Source of the DNA: Akkermansia muciniphila | GTDB lineage: Bacteria > Verrucomicrobiota > Verrucomicrobiia > Methylacidiphilales > Verrucolacustridaceae | DNA length: 33,538 nt | Reading direction: 5' to 3' | NCBI GenBank assembly: GCA_945878585.1 | Contig: CAMDXQ010000006.1 | Location: 1-33,538 of the forward strand | Part shown: in pieces, positions 17,868-27,921 of the stretch | Layout: the number at the start of each line of letters is the position of its first letter | Numbering within the stretch: the first letter of the stretch is position 1 | Notes under the pieces: generated by a model | What the model was told of the DNA's origin: nothing | The model's input: only the letters and a program-made list of their open reading frames with translations | Databases searched by the model: none | Position numbers and translations under genes: made by a program

Positions 17868-19901
17868 CTAGTTAGCAGCAAAATCTGCCCTCGCCCGCTT
17901 TTCCGCCTCCACCAGTCCCGACCACTTGCTCCACTCGCCCACCCACAATCTTGCGGCTTCACGGGTCGCCAATTCGAGAATCGGCATATCAAAGGGAAAA
18001 CGGGCATGCCGGTAACGGGGAGCGCCGCTTTGCTCATCCCCCAAAGTGTCCCCAGGTCCTCGATTCTGAAAATCCTTCTCCGCGACTAAGAATCCATCGC
18101 GGTTTTCGGCAAGAAAATCGAGTCTCTCCCTCGCTTCAGGGCCACCCGCCCTCTGAATCAGTATGCAAGTTCCACTCTTTCCGCCCCTCCCAATCCTGCC
18201 TCGCAACTGATGAAGTTGGGATAGCCCTAAGCGGTCCGCATGGTCGATCACCATCCAGTTTGCTTCAGGCACATCCACCCCGACCTCCACCACCGTAGTC
18301 GCAGCGAGAACCGAGATTTCACCCGATCGTAACCGATCCAGAATTCCAACCTTCTCCGCCTCCTTCATCTTGCCATGAAGAAGAGCTACTTTCTTGCTTC
18401 CGAATTTCACACACAACAGTTCATGCGTTCTCCGAACGGAAGCATCCTCAGCAGGGTCCTGAACCTCATCACCCAAACGCGGCACCACCACATACGCCCG
18501 ATCCCCAGCCTTCACTCGCTCTTGCAAATGAGCCCAGATCTTTTCCTCCGCATCCCCGTCCCTCACATAAGTTTTCACCTCTCCACGCCCCGGCGGCATC
18601 TCCCTCAAATAAGAGACATCCAGATCCCCGTGAATCAAAAGATCGTAGGTACGAGGGATCGGAGTTGCCGTCAAAACGAGTAAGTCAGGGCGTTCTCCTT
18701 TCGCTAAAAAAGCGGCCCGCTGCTTGACCCCAAATCTCTGCTGCTCATCAATCACGCAGAGGGACAATCTCGATAACTTTGTCTTTGCGGCAAACAAGGC
18801 ATGCGTACCGACAGTAATTCTTGGAAATAAACCAACCGGACCCGGTTTCGAGGCCGATGTCCATGTCACAACTTCCACAAGTCTTGGAGGCAGAAGTTTT
18901 CGCAAAGCTGCCGCATGCTGTTCCACCAACAAAGTTGTGGGTGCCATCAGTGCCACATGGGATCCATGCTCCAAAGCCCTTAGAAGAGCATGGGCCGCCA
19001 CCAACGTTTTTCCTGACCCCACATCCCCCTGCAAAAGCCGATGCATCGGCCTGCCCAATGCCAGATCTTCATCAATCTCCCGACAAACCACCTCCTGACC
19101 TTTAGTCATTTTCCAAGGTAGTTTTGCCATCCATGGACTAATCAAATCCCTAATCTTTTCCGGTCGTTCCACGCGAATACTTTCTCGAGCAGCCCTTCGG
19201 ACTCGAACGGCAAACTGGGAAGAAACGAGCTCCTCCCAAGCCAATCTCCTGCGCGCAACTTCGACTTCCCGCAAAGAAGAAGGAAAGTGAAATATTTTCC
19301 AGGACTCCTCCCGGCTCGGCATTCCTTCTGCAAAGGGAAAAGCCTCTAGGATCGTAGGCCAGCAGGCCCGGAGATAGTGATAGATTGTGGATCGGACCCT
19401 TCTCTGATTCAGGCCCGCGATCAATGGATAGATCGGAACCACCCGATCCAAATGAATGCTCTCCTCTTTTCCCTCCTCAATCGTTTCGGTTTCAGGATGA
19501 ATAGTCCTCAGGATTCCGTTCTTCTCATCCAGCCTCCCGTAAACCGCTACCCTCTTTCCCTCAGGAAACGCCCGAGCCAAAAAAGGGAGATGATAGTAGA
19601 TCATCCTCACCCGTTCTCCTGTCTCTAACCCCTTCGCGACCACATCAAGGTCTACCTCCACGCTGCACCTTCGGCCTCTCCATCGGTTCAGTTTTGAACG
19701 AACAACTACCCCCTGAAAGTTGACCGGCCCCTCAGGCACCCCCATTGAAGGCTGCCACCCCTGCCGCCGATCTTCATGACGTCTCGGTAAATAGCGGACC
19801 AGCTCCTCAGGCCCCGACAACTCCAACTTCTCGGCCAGAGAAGTTGCCGCCCGAATCGCCCGGGTCACTTCCGGAGCTACTGCCAATCGGTCATTCGCCA
19901 C
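17868..19901 (-). CDS. recG: ATP-dependent DNA helicase RecG
   Basis: Branch-migration helicase that remodels stalled forks and Holliday junctions; 677 aa, the usual length. The N-terminal wedge/OB domain spans about residues 50-135. The helicase core has Walker A GDVGSGKT (292-299), a DEQQ box (385-388), the TATPIPRT motif, and QLRGRIGRGG in the C-terminal motif VI region. The start is GTG at 19901, lying inside the last codons of recJ (25-bp overlap), so translation is probably coupled. The last conserved tail is followed by hemL. Confidence 0.96.
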   Translation of the reverse strand: MANDRLAVAPEVTRAIRAATSLAEKLELSGPEELVRYLPRRHEDRRQGWQPSMGVPEGPVNFQGVVVRSKLNRWRGRRCSVEVDLDVVAKGLETGERVRMIYYHLPFLARAFPEGKRVAVYGRLDEKNGILRTIHPETETIEEGKEESIHLDRVVPIYPLIAGLNQRRVRSTIYHYLRACWPTILEAFPFAEGMPSREESWKIFHFPSSLREVEVARRRLAWEELVSSQFAVRVRRAARESIRVERPEKIRDLISPWMAKLPWKMTKGQEVVCREIDEDLALGRPMHRLLQGDVGSGKTLVAAHALLRALEHGSHVALMAPTTLLVEQHAAALRKLLPPRLVEVVTWTSASKPGPVGLFPRITVGTHALFAAKTKLSRLSLCVIDEQQRFGVKQRAAFLAKGERPDLLVLTATPIPRTYDLLIHGDLDVSYLREMPPGRGEVKTYVRDGDAEEKIWAHLQERVKAGDRAYVVVPRLGDEVQDPAEDASVRRTHELLCVKFGSKKVALLHGKMKEAEKVGILDRLRSGEISVLAATTVVEVGVDVPEANWMVIDHADRLGLSQLHQLRGRIGRGGKSGTCILIQRAGGPEARERLDFLAENRDGFLVAEKDFQNRGPGDTLGDEQSGAPRYRHARFPFDMPILELATREAARLWVGEWSKWSGLVEAEKRARADFAAN

Positions 19902-21526
19902 CGGGGTCCATCCGTATATTCATCCCACTCCCATGTTCCCGCCAAATTAAAGGTCTCCCGATCCGGGATTCGCTTTGCAAAATCAAACCCAACTACCTCA
20001 AACTTCCTCTCCCCTGCCTTGGCGCGGAATTTAAGATGTCGTTCCGCAAAGACTTTGGGTACTCCAGCCAACTGCACTCCATCAATTCTCAGCACCGGTT
20101 CAGGATTTCCTTTTCCAAAGGGAGCCAACTCCGCCAACGTTCGGGCCATATCAGGGGTAAGATGGTTGGGAAATAGCTGAATATCGATCGGTAGGGTTTT
20201 CTCAAAGATTTCAGGTGCGACATGCTTTTCCAGCCACCCTTGAAACAGATCTTCAAACGCGGCAATTCTCCCTGCCTCAATCACGATCCCTGCGGCAGCG
20301 TCATGACCACCAAACCCCCGCAAACAAGAGGAACACGCACGCAGGGCGTCCATTAAGGATAATCCGGGCAGTCCCCGCCCACTTCCCTTACCCTCGCCCT
20401 GCGGGTTTAAAGCGATCACAAAGCTCGGGCGATGAAACTTTCGCACAAGCCGTGCTGCGACAATCCCCACTACACCCGGATGCCACCGCTCACTCGACGC
20501 CACAAGTCCCAGTCCTTTCGGAGCGGAGCCGATCTGCTCTTCGGCCTCTCCCAAGGCGATCGCCTCCAGCTCTTGTCGTTTCCGGTTCTGTAAATCAAGT
20601 TCCCGCGCCAGTCGGGAGGTTTCGGTTGGATGATGACTCAATAGAAGCTCTAGGCCGGAACTTGCATCTCCCACACGGCCACCGGCGTTGATCCGTGGGC
20701 CCAACTGAAATCCCAAAGTAAAGGAAGTGGGCGTACGCTGCCCCACACCGCTTACTTCCATTAAACGCTTCAAGCCTGGATGGACCGTTTTGGTAAGACG
20801 CCGCAACCCCTCTCGTACAAAGATCCGATTATCGTCCCGCAGAGGAACCAAATCAGCCACTGTGGCCAGAGCGACCAGATCCAGCACATCCCGAAGATCA
20901 AACTGGTCACGACCACCCTTCGCCCTTTGGTAGGCGTGGCACAACTTAAAAACCAGTCCAGCGGTACAAAAATGATGCCCTGTGGCGCCTCTCTGGGGAT
21001 TCACAAAAGCATCCGCTTGAGGTTGGGGATCGCACAGTTGATGGTGATCCACAATCATGACCTGCATTCCCGCTTCTTTCAGCTTCGCAACCTCACTTGA
21101 ACTATTTGTTCCACAATCCAAAGCGATAAAAACCTCGGGCACAAAACCTTGAGCCAAGGCCCGATCCAACGCCGCCATCGTCAACCCATATCCCTCCTGC
21201 TGACGATCTGGTAAAAATGTTCGGACATTCTCCAGCCCTAAAGCCATCAGAAATATCTTCATGACTGTGGCACTCACGATTCCGTCTACATCATAGTCGG
21301 AAAAGATTAAGACCCGTTTCTTGGCCTGGATCGCTTGAAAGAGTATTTCCACTGCATTGGCCATCCCGGGTATTTCCTCAGGAGACTCGAGACTGGACAA
21401 CTTCGGTCGCAAAAAGTTCTCCTGCGCTGCTCCTGACGGAATTCCCCGCATCTCCAGAAAATGGGAAAGAAGCTCAACGCCACCATATTCGGAAGGCAAC
21501 ACCAAGGGAGAGTCGGACCAGCGCAT
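19877..21526 (-). CDS. recJ: Single-stranded-DNA-specific exonuclease RecJ
   Basis: 5'-3' ssDNA exonuclease of the RecFOR and mismatch-repair pathways, 549 aa. Motif I SDYDVDG (76-82) and the DHH motif (160-162) bind Mn2+; LDCGTNS lies between them. The DHHA1 domain has GGHDAAAG. An OB domain follows, ending near RMTDWQ. The ATG at 21526 has AGGAG four bases upstream, and a 17-bp palindrome lies just before that. It overlaps recG by 25 bp, making a recJ-recG repair pair downstream of secDF. Confidence 0.95.
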   Translation of the reverse strand: MRWSDSPLVLPSEYGGVELLSHFLEMRGIPSGAAQENFLRPKLSSLESPEEIPGMANAVEILFQAIQAKKRVLIFSDYDVDGIVSATVMKIFLMALGLENVRTFLPDRQQEGYGLTMAALDRALAQGFVPEVFIALDCGTNSSSEVAKLKEAGMQVMIVDHHQLCDPQPQADAFVNPQRGATGHHFCTAGLVFKLCHAYQRAKGGRDQFDLRDVLDLVALATVADLVPLRDDNRIFVREGLRRLTKTVHPGLKRLMEVSGVGQRTPTSFTLGFQLGPRINAGGRVGDASSGLELLLSHHPTETSRLARELDLQNRKRQELEAIALGEAEEQIGSAPKGLGLVASSERWHPGVVGIVAARLVRKFHRPSFVIALNPQGEGKGSGRGLPGLSLMDALRACSSCLRGFGGHDAAAGIVIEAGRIAAFEDLFQGWLEKHVAPEIFEKTLPIDIQLFPNHLTPDMARTLAELAPFGKGNPEPVLRIDGVQLAGVPKVFAERHLKFRAKAGERKFEVVGFDFAKRIPDRETFNLAGTWEWDEYTDGPRWRMTDWQ

Positions 21527-21537
21527 TCTCCTGAAAT

Positions 21538-21554
21538 ACGGTCTGTCAGACCGT
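21538..21554. other. 17-bp palindrome/hairpin between secDF and recJ
   Basis: ACGGTCTG and CAGACCGT are perfect inverted 8-bp arms around one base. As RNA on the minus strand it gives a 7-bp stem with a 3-nt loop. It fills much of the 41-bp secDF-recJ gap and ends 11 nt before the recJ start, just upstream of its AGGAG. There is no T tract, so it may be an operator, RNA-processing or attenuation element, not a terminator. Confidence 0.4.
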
Positions 21555-21567
21555 TAGCAAGTATCGC

Positions 21568-23844
21568 CTAGCTCTTTGGCTTTCCAAAGAGGAGGACAAT
21601 CGGACTGGCGATGAAAATCGAGCTGTAGGTTCCCACTACAATTCCGATCAGCAAGATCAGGGCAAAATCGTTGATCACCCTGCCACCGAGAATAAACAGC
21701 ACGAGAACGGCCAAGAAAGTTAGACCGGAAGTAAGGAGCGTCCGGCTTAACGTTTGATTGATCGCCAGATTCATTACTCCCGCACGATCCGTACCGACTC
21801 CCCCACGGAAAAACTCGCGGATTCGATCAAAGATCACAATCGTGTCATTGATCGAGTACCCTGCCACCGCCAAAATCGCCCCGACCATCGGAAGGGAAAG
21901 CTCCCGTCCAAGAAGAGCAAAGATACCAAGACTGATAAGGACGTCGTGAACCAACGCCACAATCGCACCCGCTGCAAACGCAGTTTCAAACCTCCAGGTC
22001 GTGTAGATAAAGATCGCAACGACACCCAAAAGAAGAGCAATCAAAGCCTTCTGCTTTAACTCAGCTCCAACTACCCCGGCCACTTTATCCAACTGCAATT
22101 GCCGATATTCTGCCTGAGGAAAATCTTGAGCAAGTTTCTGCCCGACCTTCTCTCCATTTCCAAAAGCCGTCCTCAAGGAAAGCACCTCTTGTCCGCCCAC
22201 CGGACTCCTCTGGTACTGGACGACTTCCGCTAAATTTCCCAAAGAGGCGCGGATTTTTCCGTCGTCCACTTTCTCTTTAAAACTAAATGTCACCAAATCA
22301 CCGCCCGTAAAGTCCACGCCTAGAACTTTTTCGCCCTTGATCCCGACGGTGATCACTCCCGCAAGGAGAAGCAGCCCTGAAAGAACAAAAGCCGGGACCC
22401 GTAAGGCCAAGAAGTTGATCTTGGTATCCTCCAAGAACTTCATCATGTGCAGACTTCCCTTGCCCGCTTTCTCGGCCAGCAATTCCGCACCTGTCCGACT
22501 CACGATCAAGGCCGCAAAAAGGCTGGAGAAGATCCCCAAACAAAGAACCGTGGCAAAGCCCTGAACGGGCCCGGATCCCTGCCAAAAAAGAATCGCTGCC
22601 GCAATTACCGTCGTAACGTTGGCATCCAAAATGGAACTAAACGCCCTTTGGAAACCTGATGTAACCGCCTCCAAGGCGGACCGATGATGAGACAACTCTT
22701 CTCGGATACGCTCAAAAACCAGCACATTCGCGTCCACCCCGATACCAATGGTAAGAATCAATCCCGCCAAACCCGGGAGGGTCAGGGTGAATCCAAACTG
22801 AGCTAAAAGACCCAGCAAAATCAAAATATTGATGACCAGCCCAAAGACGGAAACCAAACCCAACCACCGATAATAAACGAGGGCAAAAAGACCTACCGCC
22901 ACAATGCTCACCCAACCCGCAAGAAATCCGCTCTGCACTGAACTGGCTCCAAGACTGGGATCGACACCACGTTCGTCGATGATCGAAACGGGATTCTCCA
23001 GCGGATTCTTTAGGACACTGGCAAGCTCCTCCGCCTCGGTAGCCGACATATTTCCCCCTGAAATCTCGCAACTTCCGTAAATCGCACTGCGGATCACAGG
23101 GGCTGAATACACCTGCCCATCCAAAATCACGGCCAACCGACGACCAATATTCTGTTCCGTTAACTGCCCAAACTTTTGACGACCCTCAGGATTAAATTCA
23201 ATAATGACCACTGCACGACCCAATTGATCCACCGAGCGGAATGCATTCGCTACACTCTTTCCGGAAATTTCCGTACGTCTTTTGACGACCAAGGGAGACT
23301 CAGTAACCGTCCCGTTGGGCTTTCGATCTCTCAATTTCAAAACCTGATACTCGATCGGGACCTGAGGATTAGCCCCTTTGGCCTGTTCAACTAACTCATC
23401 ACTACGCTCGTGAACCAAAGTGAACTCCAACTTGGCCACCCGCTCCAATTGACGCCGGTACGATGCTTTGTCCGATTCACTAACCCCGGGAATTTGAACA
23501 ATGATGCGGTTTTCCCCCACAGGCTGAATCACGGGTTCTGCCACACCGACCGAATCCACCCGTTTCCGAATCACCTCCACAGCCTGATCCAACGTGGCCC
23601 GACTCGTACTTCCCGCCAATTCAAGAAGGAACTGGGTCCCCCCACGGAGATCCAACCCAGGCTTAATCTTGATCTTCCAGGCCCCCGCATCGTCCTTGGT
23701 CACAAGTGACGTGAGACACAACGCGGTAAGAGCGAGAGTCAGGAGAACGCTCAGGCGCATCCGCTTTCGCGTTTCAGTCGTAAGAAAGTACCCAATAAAC
23801 AGGACGAAGAAGACCAAGCTTAAGCCGAATTGAATTCCGATCAT
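21568..23844 (-). CDS. secDF: Fused protein translocase subunits SecD-SecF
   Basis: RND-family, proton-driven accessory of the SecYEG translocon; 758 aa carrying SecD and SecF in one chain, as in Bacillus and many PVC bacteria. The N-terminus has two hydrophobic segments, about 3-22 and 31-47; the first is an extra helix relative to SecD alone. The SecD periplasmic domain begins with KPGLDLRGGTQF; the first RND helix bundle follows DPSLG. The SecF half starts near residue 460 and has VDFTGGDLV and a second bundle with SINDTIVIFDRIRE. It sits 11 bp after yajC, the standard pairing of these partners. Confidence 0.96.
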   Translation of the reverse strand: MIGIQFGLSLVFFVLFIGYFLTTETRKRMRLSVLLTLALTALCLTSLVTKDDAGAWKIKIKPGLDLRGGTQFLLELAGSTSRATLDQAVEVIRKRVDSVGVAEPVIQPVGENRIIVQIPGVSESDKASYRRQLERVAKLEFTLVHERSDELVEQAKGANPQVPIEYQVLKLRDRKPNGTVTESPLVVKRRTEISGKSVANAFRSVDQLGRAVVIIEFNPEGRQKFGQLTEQNIGRRLAVILDGQVYSAPVIRSAIYGSCEISGGNMSATEAEELASVLKNPLENPVSIIDERGVDPSLGASSVQSGFLAGWVSIVAVGLFALVYYRWLGLVSVFGLVINILILLGLLAQFGFTLTLPGLAGLILTIGIGVDANVLVFERIREELSHHRSALEAVTSGFQRAFSSILDANVTTVIAAAILFWQGSGPVQGFATVLCLGIFSSLFAALIVSRTGAELLAEKAGKGSLHMMKFLEDTKINFLALRVPAFVLSGLLLLAGVITVGIKGEKVLGVDFTGGDLVTFSFKEKVDDGKIRASLGNLAEVVQYQRSPVGGQEVLSLRTAFGNGEKVGQKLAQDFPQAEYRQLQLDKVAGVVGAELKQKALIALLLGVVAIFIYTTWRFETAFAAGAIVALVHDVLISLGIFALLGRELSLPMVGAILAVAGYSINDTIVIFDRIREFFRGGVGTDRAGVMNLAINQTLSRTLLTSGLTFLAVLVLFILGGRVINDFALILLIGIVVGTYSSIFIASPIVLLFGKPKS

Positions 23845-23855
23845 GGTCGTCGAGC

Positions 23856-24209
23856 CTAACTGGCTGATTTTTCCTCAGCCGCTTTTTCCACAGAAGTGAT
23901 GCTGGAGCGAAGAACTTCGATCTTCACATTATCCGCCACCTTCAAAACAACGACCGCATCCTTGAGGTTGGCCACGGTGCCGTAAATACCCCCCGCCGCC
24001 AAAACCCGATCCCCGGTTTTTACCGACTGGATCAACTTTTCTGTTTCCTTTTGGCGCTTCATTTGCGGACGCAGCAAAACGAAATACATCAAAACAAAAA
24101 GAATCGCCAAAGGAAGGATCTGGACCCAAGCCGGAGGACCACTGCCATCCGCTGGCGCTGGAGCCATCAACAAAGGGATTTGTGCTACCCAATTCGGATC
24201 AAACATCAT
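23856..24209 (-). CDS. yajC: Sec translocon accessory subunit YajC
   Basis: Small single-pass inner-membrane protein of 117 aa that associates with SecDF. A hydrophobic helix, WVQILPLAILFVLMYFVLL (about 28-46), is followed by the signature RPQMKRQKE and a soluble domain with GDRVLAAGGIYGTV. The tail is Glu/Lys/Ala-rich. ATG 24209 (or 24206, one codon later) is chosen: AGGAG of the tgt 3' end precedes it and it overlaps tgt by 11 bp. Longer upstream extension would lie entirely within tgt. Confidence 0.92.
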   Translation of the reverse strand: MMFDPNWVAQIPLLMAPAPADGSGPPAWVQILPLAILFVLMYFVLLRPQMKRQKETEKLIQSVKTGDRVLAAGGIYGTVANLKDAVVVLKVADNVKIEVLRSSITSVEKAAEEKSAS

Positions 24210-25356
24210 CGCCACTCTCCTCTTCCTTGGAAGAACCGCCTCGCTGGTACCGCTCCAAGAACTCGCGGGACCAACTCTCCCAACGACCCTCGAGGATCGC
24301 TGTCCGGGCTTGCCGGAGTGTCTCAAGATTGAAGAAGAGATTATGGAGGGAAATCAACCGTAATCCCAGAAGTTCTTCCGCCTTGATCAAATGTTGGATA
24401 TAGGCACGACTGAAGCGCAGACAAGTATAACAGCGACACCCCTCGACAATCGGCCCCTCATCGCGGGTCCATGTCGACTTCCTAACCGAGGCGGGCCCCG
24501 TCGACGTGCATGCGGTTCCATTCCTCGCAACCCTCGTGGGAAGCACACAGTCGAACATATCCACCCCCTTCCCAATCATCCTGACCATTTGATCCGGATG
24601 CCCCAACCCCATCACATACCGAGGCCGATCTACGGGCAAATGCGGCGCGCTCGAATCGATCGCTGCCATCATCTCCTTTTCAGGCTCCCCGACGCTCACT
24701 CCTCCAATCGCATAGCCATCGAAACCGATCTCCTGAAGCGCCTCACAACTTTTCTTTCGCAAGTCGGATTGGTCACCTCCTTGAACAATTCCAAAAAGCA
24801 GATTCTTTGTCCCGGTCGCCCCTTGCTCTTCCCGGCATATTTTGGCCCAGCGCAGGGTTCTCTCCAAACTCTTCTCTAAAACATCCTTCGCACAGGGCCA
24901 CGGAGGACACTCGTCGAACGCCATCATGATGTCCGAACCCAACGCCACCTGCGCCTGCACCGCCTCCCGCGGACCGAGAAAAAGTTTCTTCCCATCCACA
25001 TGGCTCGAAAACCAAACCCCTTCATCTTTCACCTCCCGGATTTTCGCCAGACTAAAAACCTGAAATCCCCCGCTATCAGTCAAAATCGGACCATCCCAAC
25101 GCATGAACTTATGTAACCCTCCCATCGTCTGCATCACCTCCAACCCCGGCCGAACCACAAGATGGTACGTGTTCCCCAGAATAATTTGTGCCCCCATCTC
25201 CGTCAGTTCGTCTGGACTGACCCCTTTGACCGATGCCTGTGTTCCGACCGGCATGAAAACTGGGGTTTGCACCTTCCCATGCTCCGTATGAACCACGCCC
25301 GCCCGTGCCCCTCCGTCCGTCTTTTCCAAATGAAAGACTTCTGCCGCTGTTTTCAT
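24199..25356 (-). CDS. tgt: Queuine tRNA-ribosyltransferase (tRNA-guanine transglycosylase)
   Basis: Exchanges guanine 34 for preQ1 in GUN-anticodon tRNAs (Asp, Asn, His, Tyr) on the queuosine pathway. The 385-residue TIM barrel has the general acid/base Asp94 in DSGGFQVFS, the nucleophile Asp269 in FDCVLPTR, and the zinc site CRCYTC plus a later His (Cys307, Cys309, Cys312, His338). The motif reads PTRVARNG, where an N is common in place of V. Its ATG overlaps the kinase stop (ATGA), and its end overlaps yajC; tgt-yajC-secDF is a widespread order. Confidence 0.96.
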   Translation of the reverse strand: MKTAAEVFHLEKTDGGARAGVVHTEHGKVQTPVFMPVGTQASVKGVSPDELTEMGAQIILGNTYHLVVRPGLEVMQTMGGLHKFMRWDGPILTDSGGFQVFSLAKIREVKDEGVWFSSHVDGKKLFLGPREAVQAQVALGSDIMMAFDECPPWPCAKDVLEKSLERTLRWAKICREEQGATGTKNLLFGIVQGGDQSDLRKKSCEALQEIGFDGYAIGGVSVGEPEKEMMAAIDSSAPHLPVDRPRYVMGLGHPDQMVRMIGKGVDMFDCVLPTRVARNGTACTSTGPASVRKSTWTRDEGPIVEGCRCYTCLRFSRAYIQHLIKAEELLGLRLISLHNLFFNLETLRQARTAILEGRWESWSREFLERYQRGGSSKEEESGDDV

Positions 25357-26225
25357 GGGATGATGACCTCAAGGCCATGGTGCACGATCCGGAACTCCAC
25401 AGGAGTCTCGCCGCAATACTCCCCATCCACCTCGAGTGCGACCGACTTCTCCGCATCGACCCGTAGCGACGGAACCTGCAGATACGTCACCTCGGGAAGC
25501 GAGTTCGGTCCGCCCAATAAAACCGCCTGCAGGTACCACAAAAGATCCAACGGACCTGACTTCGGAAACACGCACACATCAAGATTCCCGTCCGCCATAT
25601 CCGCCTTTGGAAAAAACTGAAAAGGACCGCCGTAGTGACGCCCATTCCCGATCAAGACCATCGCCCCTCGAACATCTTTCTTTCCAGGAATCTTAACCCG
25701 CAAAATCGGGGCAGGTGCCACCATCAACTGCGCCGCCGTGAGAAGATAACTCCACGGTCCCCAAGCCCTCTTTGCATCCGGATGGGTTCGGCGGACTGTC
25801 TCTGCATCCAGTCCCACGCCCGCCAACTGAATGAATCGCCGCTTGTTCGCCAATCCCAGATCCAACCTTTTCCTTTTTCCCGCCCGAATCACTTCCAGTG
25901 CCTTCTCCAAACCCGGGGGAATTCCGAGCTCAAGCGCCAATACATTCATCGTCCCGACAGGCAGAATGCCCAACGTGCAGATTTTTGGGTCAATGCCGTT
26001 CAAGACTTCGTTCACCGTTCCATCCCCGCCCGCAGCCACGATCGTTCGATACCCTTTTGCGACAGCCTCCCTCGCCAACTTTTCTCCATGCCCGGGTCTT
26101 TCTGTAAGATAAACCTTGGCTTCAGGCACCAGCTTAACCATCCGATGCAACGTTTTGTGCGCCTGATCCCCCTTGGCGGCGGGGTTCAAGATGATGCATA
26201 ACTTGTTATGTGAAGAAGAAGCCAT
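25353..26225 (-). CDS. Diacylglycerol/lipid kinase family protein
   Basis: Soluble 290-residue protein of the DAGK_cat (YegS/DgkB-like) family, which phosphorylates diacylglycerol or related lipids. It has the N-terminal ILNPAAKG motif, the nucleotide-binding GGDGTVNEVLNG (66-77), GTMNVLALELGIP, and the C-terminal EVDGEYCGETPVEF motif typical of the family. The true lipid substrate cannot be told. It is first in the eight-gene run: its TGA overlaps the tgt ATG. A leaderless-type promoter is proposed at 26232-26260. Confidence 0.9.
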   Translation of the reverse strand: MASSSHNKLCIILNPAAKGDQAHKTLHRMVKLVPEAKVYLTERPGHGEKLAREAVAKGYRTIVAAGGDGTVNEVLNGIDPKICTLGILPVGTMNVLALELGIPPGLEKALEVIRAGKRKRLDLGLANKRRFIQLAGVGLDAETVRRTHPDAKRAWGPWSYLLTAAQLMVAPAPILRVKIPGKKDVRGAMVLIGNGRHYGGPFQFFPKADMADGNLDVCVFPKSGPLDLLWYLQAVLLGGPNSLPEVTYLQVPSLRVDAEKSVALEVDGEYCGETPVEFRIVHHGLEVIIP

Positions 26226-26833
26226 CCATAGGTGATAGGGAAGAAAAAGCTCCGTGTCATTCTCGCCGAGGGGGAGGCTTTCTGCGCATCACTGCAGGCA
26301 TCCATCGCAGTCGCCGCCTCCAAGTTCCCAATCTCCCTGGTCTTCGACCCGCTCAGGACCGAGTCCGTGCCGCCGTCTTCTCCGCCCTCGGAGCCCTCGT
26401 TCCTGAGGCCCGCGCTCTCGACCTCTTTGCGGGGACCGGAGCGTATGGAATTGAAGCTCTCAGTCGCGGCGCGCAATCCGCCCTCTTTATCGAACAAGAC
26501 TCGCGCACCAGTGAAGCCCTTCGGGAAAATCTAGCATCTCTCGACTACTCCTTTCCGGTCCTCTCTTCCCCGGTTGAAAATTGGATTCCAGGGGCAGCTC
26601 CAGCGTCGTTCGATCTCATTTTTCTCGATCCTCCCTACGACCAAACGGGCGCAGAACTTTCCAATTGGAAGGTGACCCAAGGGCTCCATCGACTTCTCGC
26701 TCCCGGAGGTAGAATCATCTGGGAACACCATCCCTCCTCAAAATGGAGCCCCCAAGAACCTCTCGTGGATGTCTGGCATCGGGAATACGGAAGAAGCTCG
26801 GTGACTTTTTTAGCCGCTCCAGACGCTCGTTGA
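26210..26833 (+). CDS. rsmD: 16S rRNA (guanine966-N2)-methyltransferase RsmD
   Basis: Class I SAM-dependent methyltransferase of the small ribosomal subunit rRNA. Motif I is DLFAGTGAYG (71-80), followed by the acidic residue in FIEQD (Glu95), and the catalytic FLDPPYDQ (DPPY 140-143). Starting at GTG 26210 it is 207 aa and overlaps the divergent kinase gene head-to-head by 16 bp. The family normally begins with RI.AG, which here is residues 26-30 (RITAG). Just before it GGGGGAGG lies 4 nt upstream of an in-frame CTG at 26282, giving 183 aa; that may be the real start. No ATG alternative exists in between. Confidence 0.9.
   Translation: MKKKPSIGDREEKAPCHSRRGGGFLRITAGIHRSRRLQVPNLPGLRPAQDRVRAAVFSALGALVPEARALDLFAGTGAYGIEALSRGAQSALFIEQDSRTSEALRENLASLDYSFPVLSSPVENWIPGAAPASFDLIFLDPPYDQTGAELSNWKVTQGLHRLLAPGGRIIWEHHPSSKWSPQEPLVDVWHREYGRSSVTFLAAPDAR
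26232..26260 (-). promoter_or_regulatory. Candidate promoter of the kinase-tgt-yajC-secDF-recJ-recG-hemL run
   Basis: On the minus strand ATGACA (26255-26260, 5/6) and TATCAC (26232-26237, 4/6) are 17 bp apart, and the -10 ends 6 nt before the ATG at 26225. The predicted transcript starts at or next to the start codon, and no Shine-Dalgarno is present. It lies in the only upstream space if rsmD begins at 26282. Confidence 0.42.
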
Positions 26834-27916
<1,083 letters not shown>

Positions 27917-27921
27917 TTCCC

